A program made the translations under genes and the position numbers. Source: Sphingomonas sp. So64.6b (GTDB lineage: Bacteria > Pseudomonadota > Alphaproteobacteria > Sphingomonadales > Sphingomonadaceae). Taken from it: 64,000 nucleotides of DNA. The stretch lies in the NCBI RefSeq assembly GCF_014171475.1, contig NZ_CP048817.1:2170001-2234000 (forward strand). Direction: 5' to 3'. The notes beneath the pieces are model-generated. The model had not been told where the DNA came from. It did no database searches and saw nothing but the letters and a program-made list of their open reading frames with translations. Of this stretch, positions 18,238 through 27,164 are shown one piece after another (the first letter of the stretch is position 1; the number at the start of each line of letters is the position of its first letter).

Positions 18238-18449
18238 GTTTCCCCCTCAGCGTGTGCCCGTCATGGGGCATCGCGGTGATCTGTCAGGGGCTTGTCGCCA
18301 ACTCGGCAACGATCGCCCCTCCGGCACCGTCCATTGAGAGTTTTTTATGACTGCGGCATGACGCGGAAGCCGTAGCCAGCGCAACTTGGTGTTGGCGCAA
18401 ATGCAACGCGCCGGCTGGTGGCCGACGCGAACCGCCGGTATGCCGGCCG

Positions 18450-18596
18450 GGTGTTGAAACCAGTGGCCTTGCCGTCTTCACTTAAATGGTCGAGCTGGAG
18501 AGCCTGACGCGCGCCGCGGGGGCGCTCGGCGTGCCCAAATCCGCGAGACTCGGGTCCAGCGTCGCTCAATCTCTCTGGATTCAGTTTAGCGCCTGA
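18450..18596 (+). pseudogene. Relic of a LysR-family regulator (N-terminal helix-turn-helix)
   Basis: The plus-strand frame reads GLAVFT, a TAA stop at 18483-18485, then MVELESLTRAAGALGVPKS. This matches the LysR N-terminal pattern (LxxFxxVVExxSLTxAAxxLGVPKS) up to the recognition helix, after which similarity ends and the frame stops at 18594. No dimerisation or ligand domain follows. It points away from the receptor at 15616-18237 and may be the remains of its divergently encoded regulator. Confidence 0.5.
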
Positions 18597-18614
18597 TATA
18601 TAACAATATTATAC
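18596..18614. promoter_or_regulatory. AT-rich inverted repeat, promoter or operator candidate
   Basis: TATAA (18599-18603) and TTATA (18609-18613) flank CAATA in the most AT-rich patch of this region, about 360 bases before the Caulobacter-type receptor gene. It could be a promoter of the receptor operon or of the former regulator. Confidence 0.25.
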
Positions 18615-18821
18615 GATCATCTCGCCGGCGCGAGCGCGGCAAAGATGTGACACAACCGGTGTCCTATATCTCCCACTGCTATCCCTCAGCTTGGTTATGC
18701 GCTGCGATTCAACCATGGCACAGGATCGAGCATGGCATCTCTTGCCGGACAATATCGGCGCGCTTTTTCTGATTGTCGGAAACGGGATGCCACCGCGCCC
18801 ACAGCCGCGCTGGCGTCTAAC

Positions 18822-19958
18822 TCAACGCGATCTGCCACGCGCGGTGACTGGCCAGATATCCACCAGCATATCGCCGCGCACGATATGATAAGCGTCGTAG
18901 AGATTGACCGTCGGGTCGCAGTGAGGAACCTGCAAGCTGATCACCTCGGCGAGAGTGCGTCCCTCGCCCGATGGAAAGATCGCACCATGTTCGTCGCCCA
19001 TGAAGAGATAGGTCGCACCCTCCGGCGCGCCGCTCTTGACCACCGGCACACCGCCATCGGTTGCGAACGCCTTGTACCCGGCGTCGATCGTGATCAGGCC
19101 TGGCGTGTTGGCGCTGACAATGCGCGCGTCGACCAACAGAGAGGTTTCGAACGGTTGACCGCCATCACCGGCGAGATCGCATTCGGCATATTGGCGATCC
19201 ATGAAGACATAGGATCCGACCTGAAGTTCGGTGAACACGCCGAGCTCCGCGTCGATGCGATGCGTGCCGGTGCCGCCGCCGCTGACGATCGCGGCCGGCA
19301 TGCCCGCGGCCTCCAGTGCGGCGATGATGCCAGACAAATAAGCGGTGCGCTCGGTGATCGCGGTTCGGCGATCGGCGTAGGATTCGATATGCTGCTGCAC
19401 GCCGCAATAATATTGCAGGCCGCGAAAGCTGAGCGATGGTTGCGCTGCAATGTCGCGGGCCAGTGACAGCGCGGCTTCGAGCGAGGCGACACCAGTGCGG
19501 TGAATGCCGGGGTCCACGTCGATCAGCACGCCGAGCGGGTGATCGGCGGAAACCGAAGCGGCCAGTGCGCGAACATTGTCGGGATGATCGACGACGACCA
19601 TCAGGCCGCCGATCCGCGCGTGCAAAGCAGCGAGCCGGGCGATCGCCGGCGCCGACACCACTGGCGAGGTGATCAGCACATCCTGGATCTCGCCGCTTTC
19701 AGTCAGCGCCTCGGCCTCGCCGAGTTTGGCGCAGCACACACCCGACGCACCCGCCGCGATCTGGCGCCTGGCGATGTCGAGGCTCTTGTGCGTCTTGGCA
19801 TGCGGCCGCAGGCCCAGTCCCTTGTCCTTCGCGAAATCGGCCATCAGCGCGATATTGCGGTCGAGCGCGTCGCGGTCGACGATCAGGACCGGGGTATTCA
19901 GTTCGCCGCGTGAGCCGGGGCGGTCGATCAGATACTGGTGAATCCGAAGGTCGGTCAT
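18822..19958 (-). CDS. D-threonine aldolase / D-serine dehydratase-like PLP enzyme (DSD1 family)
   Basis: A 378-residue fold-type III PLP enzyme. The alanine-racemase-like barrel carries the PLP lysine in RPHAKTHKS (Lys55). The C-terminal domain has the metal-site motif PHCDPTVNLYD seen in DSD1-family D-threonine aldolases and D-serine dehydratases. Expected activity is metal-dependent cleavage or deamination of a D-beta-hydroxy amino acid. The ATG at 19958 has GAGG upstream and is preferred over the one at 19973. It is the last gene of the eight-gene operon, 11 bases after the lactone oxidase stop, so its substrate may be the amino part of the compound handled by the operon. Confidence 0.85.
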   Translation of the reverse strand: MTDLRIHQYLIDRPGSRGELNTPVLIVDRDALDRNIALMADFAKDKGLGLRPHAKTHKSLDIARRQIAAGASGVCCAKLGEAEALTESGEIQDVLITSPVVSAPAIARLAALHARIGGLMVVVDHPDNVRALAASVSADHPLGVLIDVDPGIHRTGVASLEAALSLARDIAAQPSLSFRGLQYYCGVQQHIESYADRRTAITERTAYLSGIIAALEAAGMPAAIVSGGGTGTHRIDAELGVFTELQVGSYVFMDRQYAECDLAGDGGQPFETSLLVDARIVSANTPGLITIDAGYKAFATDGGVPVVKSGAPEGATYLFMGDEHGAIFPSGEGRTLAEVISLQVPHCDPTVNLYDAYHIVRGDMLVDIWPVTARGRSR

Positions 19959-19969
19959 TGCGGTGATCC

Positions 19970-21253
19970 TCAAAGCTGGGGCGCGGGCGGATCGATGCCG
20001 AACAGCGCGGTCAGGTGCGTATTGGCGAATTTGCCGGCGGGGTCGACTTGCTGCCGCACGGTCAGGAAACGGTCCGCCATCGGGTAGAGCGCGGAGACGT
20101 CGGCCGCGGTCAGCGTATGACGCTTGGCCCAGTGCGGACGACCGCCATGGCTGCGGAAGATCGTCTCCGCCTCGGCGAAGATTTCACGCCACGGCATCTT
20201 GGCATATTGGTGCATCGAGACCGACGCGCCGGGTCCCTTGTTGAATGGGCTCAGCCAGATATCGTCGGCGGCGACGAGGCGGTATTCGAACGGGAAGCTG
20301 ACCGGCAGCCGCTTCCTGCGAATCCATTCGGTGACTTCGTTCAATGCGGCAAAACCGGCGGCGCGGGGCAGTTCATATTCCATCTCCTCGAAGCGCGTCG
20401 AACGCTCCGACGGGAAGACGCTATAAGCCGGACCGCTGCGGCTGCTCTTGCCGATCAGCCGCATCAGGATGTGCTGCAGCCGCGGCGTCAGGCGCGGCAT
20501 GGCGGCGGCGAGTTCGCAATAGAATTTGAAGATACCTTCCGACATGTCCGACGCCGTCTTTGGCTCGGGAGCGGGCGCGCAGATATCGAGCGTCTTGAGG
20601 ATCGCGCGATCCGAATAGGGGAAGACCCAGAATTCGACATGGCGATGCCGCACGGCAAGCTCTTCCCATTCCGCCGCGATCTCGGCGAGCGGCCGGACAC
20701 TGAGCCGCTCCTGGAGGTGGAAGGCTGGCACCAGATCGACCTCGATCCGCGTGACGACGCCGAGCAGACCGAGCGACAGACGCTGCGCCTCGAACAGTTC
20801 GGGGCGCTCGGTCCGGCTGCACTGGACCACCGAACCATCGGCGAGCACGAGGCGAAAGGCACGGGCGAACGTGGCGAGGCTGCCCAGTTCGGCGCCGGTG
20901 CCATGCGTGCCGGTCGAGATCGCGCCGGCGAGCGATTGCGGATTGACGTCGCCCTGATTGGGCAGGGAATATCCCTTGTCCCACAAGGCGCGAGTCAAAC
21001 GCGCAAGGCTCCAGCCAGCAGGCGCCCAGCCGCTAAGGCCGTCGGGGGCGATCTCGATGCTGCCTTCCAACGCGTCGAGATTGAGCAACAGGCCGTCGGT
21101 TTCACACAATGGCATGAAGGAGTGGCCGGCACCGACCACTCTCACCTTGTTTGCCTGCGCGACGTGCCGGCTCAATTCTTCCTCGGTGGTCGGCCGAAGT
21201 ATTTCCGCGGGCCTGGCGACGACGCTGCCCGACCAGTTGCGCCACTCGCTCAT
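19970..21253 (-). CDS. FAD-linked sugar-1,4-lactone oxidase (ALO family)
   Basis: A 427-residue vanillyl-alcohol-oxidase-type flavoprotein. The FAD domain has VVGAGHSF, where His can carry covalent FAD, and PNQGDVNPQSLAGAISTGTHGTG. The C-terminal ALO domain ends with the typical GGRPHWAKRH. D-arabinono-1,4-lactone and L-gulono-1,4-lactone oxidases belong here, as do alditol oxidases, so the exact sugar acid is open. No signal peptide, so cytoplasmic. The start overlaps the TetR stop as ATGA. In this operon it could oxidise the lactone or polyol form of the sugar freed by the GH1 enzyme. Confidence 0.85.
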   Translation of the reverse strand: MSEWRNWSGSVVARPAEILRPTTEEELSRHVAQANKVRVVGAGHSFMPLCETDGLLLNLDALEGSIEIAPDGLSGWAPAGWSLARLTRALWDKGYSLPNQGDVNPQSLAGAISTGTHGTGAELGSLATFARAFRLVLADGSVVQCSRTERPELFEAQRLSLGLLGVVTRIEVDLVPAFHLQERLSVRPLAEIAAEWEELAVRHRHVEFWVFPYSDRAILKTLDICAPAPEPKTASDMSEGIFKFYCELAAAMPRLTPRLQHILMRLIGKSSRSGPAYSVFPSERSTRFEEMEYELPRAAGFAALNEVTEWIRRKRLPVSFPFEYRLVAADDIWLSPFNKGPGASVSMHQYAKMPWREIFAEAETIFRSHGGRPHWAKRHTLTAADVSALYPMADRFLTVRQQVDPAGKFANTHLTALFGIDPPAPQL

Positions 21254-21918
21254 TTTGCTGCCTCTTGCTTGTCATCGCCGAGCAGGACGAGGCGCAACAT
21301 CCGCGACGCCTCGGCAAAGACATCGTCTGGTGGAATGCGATCCTCTTCGCTCAGCATCTCATCGGCGACATAGCCGAACTCGACCGCCATGCGGATGCGG
21401 CGCCACAGCACTTCCCTGGGCAGATCCGGAAAGAACGGCGCAAAGGCCTCGACCTGCCGGTCGGTGACATAGCGGTGCGATTCGATCCGGACATGAGCGA
21501 GCTTGGGCGTGGCGTGGAGCGCGCGTTCGATCCACACCCCACCGGGTTCGGATTCGGTGATGCGCGCGGTTTCGCGCAGCAATTCCTCGATATGCGCGGT
21601 GACCGCATCGATCCCGTTGGCGAGATGACGATCCATCCAGGCGATCAGCACTTCGTTCTGGCGATCCATCAGGCGCCGGCCGAGCGCTTCGATCACGGCG
21701 TATTTGTCCTCGAAATAGCGATACAGCGCGGGTGGCGTCACACCGGCGCGGGTGCAGATCATGTTGGTCGAGATCCGCTCCATGCCGACCTCGGCGAGCA
21801 AACCGCCGGCGATGTCGAGCAGATGCTCACGCGTCTGTTGCGCGCGCGCCTGTTTGGGCGGTGCCTTGGCCACGGCACGAGTTGGTGCGGCTGCGCGCGG
21901 TTTAGTCATTCTCGTCAC
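21250..21918 (-). CDS. TetR/AcrR-family transcriptional regulator
   Basis: A 222-residue regulator. After a basic Ala/Pro-rich N-terminal arm, the TetR helix-turn-helix is clear (TREHLLDIAGGLLAEVGMERISTNMICTRAGVTPPALYRYFEDKYAVIEAL, residues 29-78). The C-terminal ligand domain is generic. It is embedded in the operon with ATGA overlaps on both sides (MFS stop before it, lactone oxidase start after it), so it is co-expressed with the genes it probably controls. The palindrome at 29655-29668, in front of the first gene, is the best operator candidate. Confidence 0.92.
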   Translation of the reverse strand: MTRMTKPRAAAPTRAVAKAPPKQARAQQTREHLLDIAGGLLAEVGMERISTNMICTRAGVTPPALYRYFEDKYAVIEALGRRLMDRQNEVLIAWMDRHLANGIDAVTAHIEELLRETARITESEPGGVWIERALHATPKLAHVRIESHRYVTDRQVEAFAPFFPDLPREVLWRRIRMAVEFGYVADEMLSEEDRIPPDDVFAEASRMLRLVLLGDDKQEAAK

Positions 21919-23120
21919 GCTGGGTCCTTGATAATCTCATAGGCCGGGGTGGCGCGACCCCGGCTGTGGTGCAACCAGATGGTGATGGCCAGAAACAGGC
22001 TCAGCGCCGCGGCACCAAACCCCAGCGAGCCCCTTACGTCGCGGTCGCTTACCAGCATCGACACGAAAAGCGGTCCAAGGCTGGCGCCGAGAAGTTGCGC
22101 CCCGCCCAGTAAAACGGCGGCGCGGCGGGTCGGATCCGCCTCGATCGCCATCGGCACCAGAAAAGGCAAGGCGAACAACCAGAGAAAACCGAACAGGCCG
22201 GCGAGAAAGATGAACAAGACGGCGGAAGGAAGCAGCGCAAAACCGGCCACCACGCCGAGATTGGCCAGGCCGCACAATAGCAGCATATGCATCCAGCGTA
22301 CCCGGCCAGCCAGGATCGTCGCCAGGGCACCGCCCGCCACCTGGCATGCGAGCGAGACCGAGACCGCAATGCCGATTACCGCCGGTCCATGGCCAGCCTG
22401 GCGCGACAGCGGCTCGGCATAGACCCAGACCCCGCCGATCGCGGCGAGATAAAGGAATGCCGCTACCAGCGCGATCCATCCCCTTGCCCCGGGCAGAGCG
22501 ACCGCGCTCGTCTCCATGGCATGGGCCGGCAATGGCGCGAACCGGCGCGGCAACCCGATCACGGCCAGCATCGCGGCAAGGCACAGCAAGGCGAGCGAGA
22601 GGAAGCCGCCATCGGCGCCGAAACGCGGCATCACGGTTGCCGCCAGCACCGCCGCCCAGACGAACTGCGCAAGGGTCTGGGTCGTCAGATAGATACCGGC
22701 CCAGCGCTCCGGCGTGGGTGAGCGGGCAATCATCGCCAGCGTGATCCAGATAAGGATGCCGCTCGGCAGCCCCGCCGCCGCGCGGATCAGAACAAGGTCG
22801 GTGCCGCGCAGATGCATGGTCGCGGCATCGATCGCGGCAAGCGCCAAGCATGCCACCATGGCGATGACACGCAGCCCGACCGGCTTGAGCAATGCCCCGG
22901 CCAGCAGCGCCGCCGCGCCCATTGCGAGCAATTCGACCGTCGCGGTATAGCCCAGCTCAGTCGCCGTCAGCCGCCCTTCGCCGGCCAGCGCGCCAAGCAG
23001 CAGCGGCTGCAGTCCGGGAATGAGAATGCCGACGATCCCGAAAATCAGCGCCGCGCTGATCTCACCCCCCGACAAAGTGTGTCCGCCCACCCATTGGGGC
23101 GCTTCGCGCTCATCGATCAT
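21915..23120 (-). CDS. MFS transporter (operon transporter 2)
   Basis: A 401-residue inner-membrane protein with about twelve hydrophobic segments (first: AALIFGIVGILIPGLQPLLLGAL; last: GFGAAALSLFLAITIWL). It has the general major-facilitator layout but no substrate-specific motif I recognise. The open frame extends upstream to 23369, but the ATG at 23120 overlaps the amidase stop as ATGA and starts right before the first membrane segment, so it is the real start. It may export a product or import a second substrate of the pathway. Confidence 0.85.
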   Translation of the reverse strand: MIDEREAPQWVGGHTLSGGEISAALIFGIVGILIPGLQPLLLGALAGEGRLTATELGYTATVELLAMGAAALLAGALLKPVGLRVIAMVACLALAAIDAATMHLRGTDLVLIRAAAGLPSGILIWITLAMIARSPTPERWAGIYLTTQTLAQFVWAAVLAATVMPRFGADGGFLSLALLCLAAMLAVIGLPRRFAPLPAHAMETSAVALPGARGWIALVAAFLYLAAIGGVWVYAEPLSRQAGHGPAVIGIAVSVSLACQVAGGALATILAGRVRWMHMLLLCGLANLGVVAGFALLPSAVLFIFLAGLFGFLWLFALPFLVPMAIEADPTRRAAVLLGGAQLLGASLGPLFVSMLVSDRDVRGSLGFGAAALSLFLAITIWLHHSRGRATPAYEIIKDPA

Positions 23121-24532
23121 GATGCGAAGACCGGCGGACGGCGATGCGCCCAGGGACATGCCGCTTCGAGTTCGAAGGCGAGTTCGAACAACAGGCGTTC
23201 CTGACCCACATCGGCGGCGAATTGCATGCCGACGGGAAGGCCGTCCGCCGTCCAGTGCAACGGCACGCTCATCGCCGGCGCAGCGACGTAATTCTGCAAA
23301 TTGGTCAAATTCATGAAGTCGAAGATGCGCGCCGAGAGCATAGTAGCCGGCACATCGCCGGCGATCCAACCGGTCTCGACCGGTGGCGTGAGCAGGACCG
23401 GCGACAGGATAACGTCGAACCGCGTGAACCAGTCGCGATAGGTGTGGATCATGGCCTGCTGACGGACCAGCGCAGCATCCACGTCCCCAACGCCGAACGA
23501 TGCGCCAAGACGCGCCAGATTCAGCGTGAAGGGCTCGAACATCGTCTCATCGGGTTCATGCCCAAGCATCTCACGGGCCATACCGACAGCAGCCGCCGCG
23601 CCGGTCGAGAAAGCGAGGGTGAAATCCCGGACCAGCACATCGCCATCGATCGGCCAGGTCGTGGCGTCGACGTGATGGCCAAGCTGCTCCAGCAAGCGGA
23701 TGGTGGCGTCAAGGCCGTCGGCGACATCCATAGCCGGCATTTGAGCGGCGATACCTTCACTCAGATAACCGATCCGCAGCCGGCGTTGCGCCGGGCCACT
23801 CACCAGCCCGACAAAGGGCAAGCCCGATTCATCTGCGGATCTTTCGGTGGCAGCGAACAGGGTGGCGGAATCCCGGACGCTTCGGCTCAGGCAATGTTCG
23901 ACAGTCAGATCGAACCGTCCGGCCGGTGCCTGCGCTCCGACCAGCCGGCCAGTCGACGGTTTCATGCCGAACAAGCCGCAGGCCGATGCGGGAATGCGGA
24001 TCGATCCACCGCCATCCGCCGCATCGGCGAACGGCACGACACCCGCGGCAACAGCCGCCGCCGAGCCACCGGACGAGCCGCCCGGCGTGCGAGTCAGATT
24101 CCATGGATTGAGCGTCGGACCAAAGGCGAGCGGTTCGGTGGTCGGCAGGAATCCGAACTCGCCCAGCGCGGTCTTGCCGATGACCACCAGCCCCTGCTCT
24201 TCCAGCTTGGCGATCGATGAACTGGGCGCGGTCGCCGGCGGCAAGGCGCTTGTCATCCGCGACCCCCAGCGCGTCTGCACGCCGGGCACGTCGTACATAT
24301 CCTTGACGAGATACGGCACGCCGGCAAACGGCCCTTCGAGACCCGGCGCAGCAGCGCGTGCGCGCGCTTGTTCGAACAAGGGCGCGATCAGGAAATTCAG
24401 TACCGGCTGCAGCGCCTCGGCGCGCGCGATCGCGGCGTCGACCCCCTCTACCGCACTGATATCACCGCGCCGGATCATCGCCGCCGTTTCGGTGGCGTCA
24501 GCGACTGGCGGGAAGAAAACAGGTTCGATCAT
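23117..24532 (-). CDS. Amidase (amidase-signature family)
   Basis: A 471-residue Ser-cisSer-Lys hydrolase. The catalytic lysine is Lys77 in GVPYLVKDMYDV, the cis-serine lies in GGSSGGSAAA (Ser153/154), and the nucleophile is Ser177 in DGGGSIRIPAS. Length and order match the family. No signal peptide, so it should act on an amide in the cytoplasm. The family is broad (aryl and alkyl amides, peptides), so the substrate is unknown. The open frame extends far upstream through the MFS gene in another frame, but the ATG at 24532 overlaps the MFS stop as ATGA. Confidence 0.92.
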   Translation of the reverse strand: MIEPVFFPPVADATETAAMIRRGDISAVEGVDAAIARAEALQPVLNFLIAPLFEQARARAAAPGLEGPFAGVPYLVKDMYDVPGVQTRWGSRMTSALPPATAPSSSIAKLEEQGLVVIGKTALGEFGFLPTTEPLAFGPTLNPWNLTRTPGGSSGGSAAAVAAGVVPFADAADGGGSIRIPASACGLFGMKPSTGRLVGAQAPAGRFDLTVEHCLSRSVRDSATLFAATERSADESGLPFVGLVSGPAQRRLRIGYLSEGIAAQMPAMDVADGLDATIRLLEQLGHHVDATTWPIDGDVLVRDFTLAFSTGAAAAVGMAREMLGHEPDETMFEPFTLNLARLGASFGVGDVDAALVRQQAMIHTYRDWFTRFDVILSPVLLTPPVETGWIAGDVPATMLSARIFDFMNLTNLQNYVAAPAMSVPLHWTADGLPVGMQFAADVGQERLLFELAFELEAACPWAHRRPPVFAS

Positions 24533-25782
24533 GCAACGCTCCGAATTCGACGGATCATGACCACCCCGCACAGCGCCAGGCAGGCCGAGAGCGCGTACAG
24601 CATCGGGTAGCCGGCATAGCTCACGACCAGCCCCGCAATCGCCGGAGCAAGGACCTGAGGCAATGCGTTCGCCACGTTGATCACGCCGAGATCCCGGCCG
24701 CGATCGGCGGCGCTTGGCAATACCTGGGTGATCAGCGCGAACTCGACCGACGTGTAGATGCCAAAGCCAGCACCGAGAATGGCGGCGGCGATCAAGGCAC
24801 CAGTCCAGCCAGGCCCGGCAGCGAGGATCGCCATGCCGCATGCCAGCAGGATCCCTGCAATAACGACGAAGATTTTTCGCCGCCCCGATCGGTCGGACAG
24901 GAACCCTGCCGGGATCATGACCAGCACCATGGTCCCGACATTGATCGCGGTGATCGTCACGAGATCGGCGGCCGGATCGGCCCGGTGCATGACGTCGCCG
25001 AGATAATAGAGCAGATACAATGTGCCGATCGCATAGACGAGGTTGACCGCGAAACGTGTCATCCATGCCCAGCCCAGATCGGGATATTGACGAGGATCGA
25101 TCCAGAAGCCGGCGAGAAAGGGCATCCAGGCAAACGCCGGTCGATCCCGCCGATCGAGGATGAGATCGCGGCGCAGTGCGAGATAAGGTAGCGCCGCCGC
25201 GACCAGGATCGCGACACAAATCAGATAAGCCGCGGCAATGTTCGGCAACGCGGCTTCCGCCGCCGCGACCCCACAGACCAGCCCCAATATCTGCGCGATC
25301 CCGAGCCAGCCGCCGACCGATCCGCGTTGCGCCACGGGAACCTGATCCGGCACCGCAGCGACGACCGCCGCAAACATCGCGTTAAGCGAAGTCTGGGCAA
25401 GACACCAGCCAATCACCATGACGGCTATGCTGTTCGCCGTGGCAAGCAGGACAAGGCTCGACGCGCCGCCGACGACGCCAAACAACACCCAGGGCAAGCG
25501 CCGGCCGAAACGCGAAACGGTGCGGTCGGACAATGCGCCAAACAGCGGATTTGCGATCAGCGAGCAGACCGCGCCCGCCGCGGTGACGATCCCGAGTGCG
25601 GCAACCTTGTTCTCAGGCGCGATCGCTTGTGCCTGCACGCCGAGAAGCAGCTGAATTGGCCCAAACAGGGCCACCCACAAACCGAAATTTGCGCCCGAGA
25701 TCGCCGCGATCCAAGGCCATTTTACCGCGCGTTCGGGCTCGGCGATCACTGGCGGGGCAGCGACGGACAGAGCCATGGTCAT
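24529..25782 (-). CDS. MFS sugar transporter, GPH/SLC45-like
   Basis: A 417-residue twelve-helix transporter. The loop after helix 2 reads GALSDRTVSRFGRRLPWVLFG, the pattern of glycoside-pentoside-hexuronide and sucrose-type symporters. A second copy (GFLSDRSGRRKIFV) is in the other half. Such carriers take up disaccharides and glycosides, which fits the beta-glucosidase gene whose stop it overlaps (ATGA). It probably carries the glycoside from periplasm to cytoplasm after the outer-membrane receptor. Start at ATG 25782; a second ATG two codons later is possible. Confidence 0.87.
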   Translation of the reverse strand: MTMALSVAAPPVIAEPERAVKWPWIAAISGANFGLWVALFGPIQLLLGVQAQAIAPENKVAALGIVTAAGAVCSLIANPLFGALSDRTVSRFGRRLPWVLFGVVGGASSLVLLATANSIAVMVIGWCLAQTSLNAMFAAVVAAVPDQVPVAQRGSVGGWLGIAQILGLVCGVAAAEAALPNIAAAYLICVAILVAAALPYLALRRDLILDRRDRPAFAWMPFLAGFWIDPRQYPDLGWAWMTRFAVNLVYAIGTLYLLYYLGDVMHRADPAADLVTITAINVGTMVLVMIPAGFLSDRSGRRKIFVVIAGILLACGMAILAAGPGWTGALIAAAILGAGFGIYTSVEFALITQVLPSAADRGRDLGVINVANALPQVLAPAIAGLVVSYAGYPMLYALSACLALCGVVMIRRIRSVA

Positions 25783-27149
25783 GCGCCGCCGGCCGATTGT
25801 CCGCGGATCAGGTCGCGATACCAGAAATAGGAATCCTTCGGGGTCCGCGCCATCGTGTCATAATCGACATGGACCAGCCCGAAGCGCTGTTCGTAACCCG
25901 CCGCCCATTCGAAATTGTCGAGCAGCGACCAGACGAAATAGCCACGCACATCGGCACCATCATCCATGGCCCGACGCAGCGCACGGAGATGGCCGTCGAG
26001 AAAGTCGATGCGACGCTGGTCCGCAACCCGGCCCCGCGCATCCGGACCGTCGGCGTAGGAGCAGCCATTTTCGGTGATGCAGATCGGCGGCAAGGCGTCG
26101 CCATAGCGCTGCCGCAGGAGCGCCAGCATCTCCGACAGTCCGTCAGGCACCACCGGCCAGTCGAAATCGGTGCGCGGATATCCTTCTATCTCGGGCAGGT
26201 CGAAGGGAAGATCGGAAGGTATTTCAAAACCATCCACGATCCGCGCGGTTGCGCTCGGCGCACCGACACGGACGGGGTTGTAGTAATTGAGTCCATACCA
26301 ATCGAGCGGCGCGGAAATGATCTTGAGATCGTCCTCCACCGGGCCGGGCATCGCTGCAGCGAGCCCGTCGGGATAGCGCCCAAGCAGCAACGGGTCCGAG
26401 TACAACCAGTTGACGAGCGTTTCGTATAAGCCCGCGGCGGCCCGGTCCTCGGCCGAATCGCTCGTTGGCCAGACCGGTGCCTGATTATTGGCAATCCCAA
26501 TCTGACGCCCGCCAGCGGCGCGGAGCGCCTGCACCGCAAGCCCATGGCCGAGCAATTGGTGATGTGCGACCGGCAGCGCGTCCATCCCCAGCGTGCGACC
26601 AGGGGCGTGCGCACCAAGCGCATAGGCGAAATTGGTCAGCACCATCGGTTCGTTGAGCGTGATCCACATGCCCACCCGGTCGGCCAGCCGCTCCGCGACA
26701 ATCGCCGCATAATCGGCAAAGCGATACGCAATATCGCGGTCGAGCCAGCCGCCCGCTTCTTCGAGCGGTTGCGGCGTGTCCCAATGGAACAGCGTCGCGA
26801 CCGGCGTGATGTCCGCGGCACAAAGTTCATCGACAAGCCGATCATAGAATGCGAGGCCGTCGCGGTTGGCGGCACCACTGCCCGTCGGCACGACCCGCGG
26901 CCATGCGATCGAAAAGCGGTAGTCGGTCACGCCGAGTTCACGCATCAGCCCGACATCTTCGCGATAACGGTGATAATGATCCGCCGCCTTCGCGCCGCTC
27001 GAACCATCCATGATCCGCCCCGGCTGATCACAGAAAATGTCCCACGTCGAAGGACCGCGGCCGCCTTCCGCCGCAGCGCCTTCGATCTGATAGGCAGAGG
27101 TCGAGACACCCCAGCGGAAACCTGCTGGAAAACTGGGTCGGGCATTCAT
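25779..27149 (-). CDS. GH1 family beta-glucosidase
   Basis: A 456-residue retaining glycosidase of family GH1. The N-terminal signature FRWGVSTSAYQIEGA is intact. The acid/base is Glu167 in TLNEP and the nucleophile is Glu360 in ITENG. The aglycone-region WSLLDNFEWAAGYEQRFGLVHVDY is typical. No signal peptide, so it works in the cytoplasm after glycoside import. GH1 includes beta-glucosidases, beta-galactosidases and enzymes on plant aryl glucosides. It starts 15 bases after the TonB receptor stop and ends with an ATGA overlap with the sugar-type MFS gene. Confidence 0.95.
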   Translation of the reverse strand: MNARPSFPAGFRWGVSTSAYQIEGAAAEGGRGPSTWDIFCDQPGRIMDGSSGAKAADHYHRYREDVGLMRELGVTDYRFSIAWPRVVPTGSGAANRDGLAFYDRLVDELCAADITPVATLFHWDTPQPLEEAGGWLDRDIAYRFADYAAIVAERLADRVGMWITLNEPMVLTNFAYALGAHAPGRTLGMDALPVAHHQLLGHGLAVQALRAAGGRQIGIANNQAPVWPTSDSAEDRAAAGLYETLVNWLYSDPLLLGRYPDGLAAAMPGPVEDDLKIISAPLDWYGLNYYNPVRVGAPSATARIVDGFEIPSDLPFDLPEIEGYPRTDFDWPVVPDGLSEMLALLRQRYGDALPPICITENGCSYADGPDARGRVADQRRIDFLDGHLRALRRAMDDGADVRGYFVWSLLDNFEWAAGYEQRFGLVHVDYDTMARTPKDSYFWYRDLIRGQSAGGA

Positions 27150-27164
27150 ATCGCAATATCCCGA

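Larger units (their letters stand above)
18238..18821. other. Long intergenic region with a regulator relic and an AT-rich element
   Basis: A 584-base gap between the receptor start and the end of the eight-gene operon. It contains a short LysR-like relic on the plus strand (18450-18596) and an AT-rich inverted repeat near 18600, both listed separately. I see no intact gene, no tRNA and no obvious terminator for the operon that ends at 18822. Confidence 0.5.

Noticed and set aside
15700..18279. An 859-codon open frame opposite the Caulobacter-type receptor
   Set aside because: Antisense shadow of a long gene; composition is that of reversed codons and there is no family match, whereas the minus strand encodes a full receptor.
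20015..21373. A 452-codon plus-strand frame opposite the lactone oxidase
   Set aside because: Antisense shadow; no ribosome-binding site or motif.
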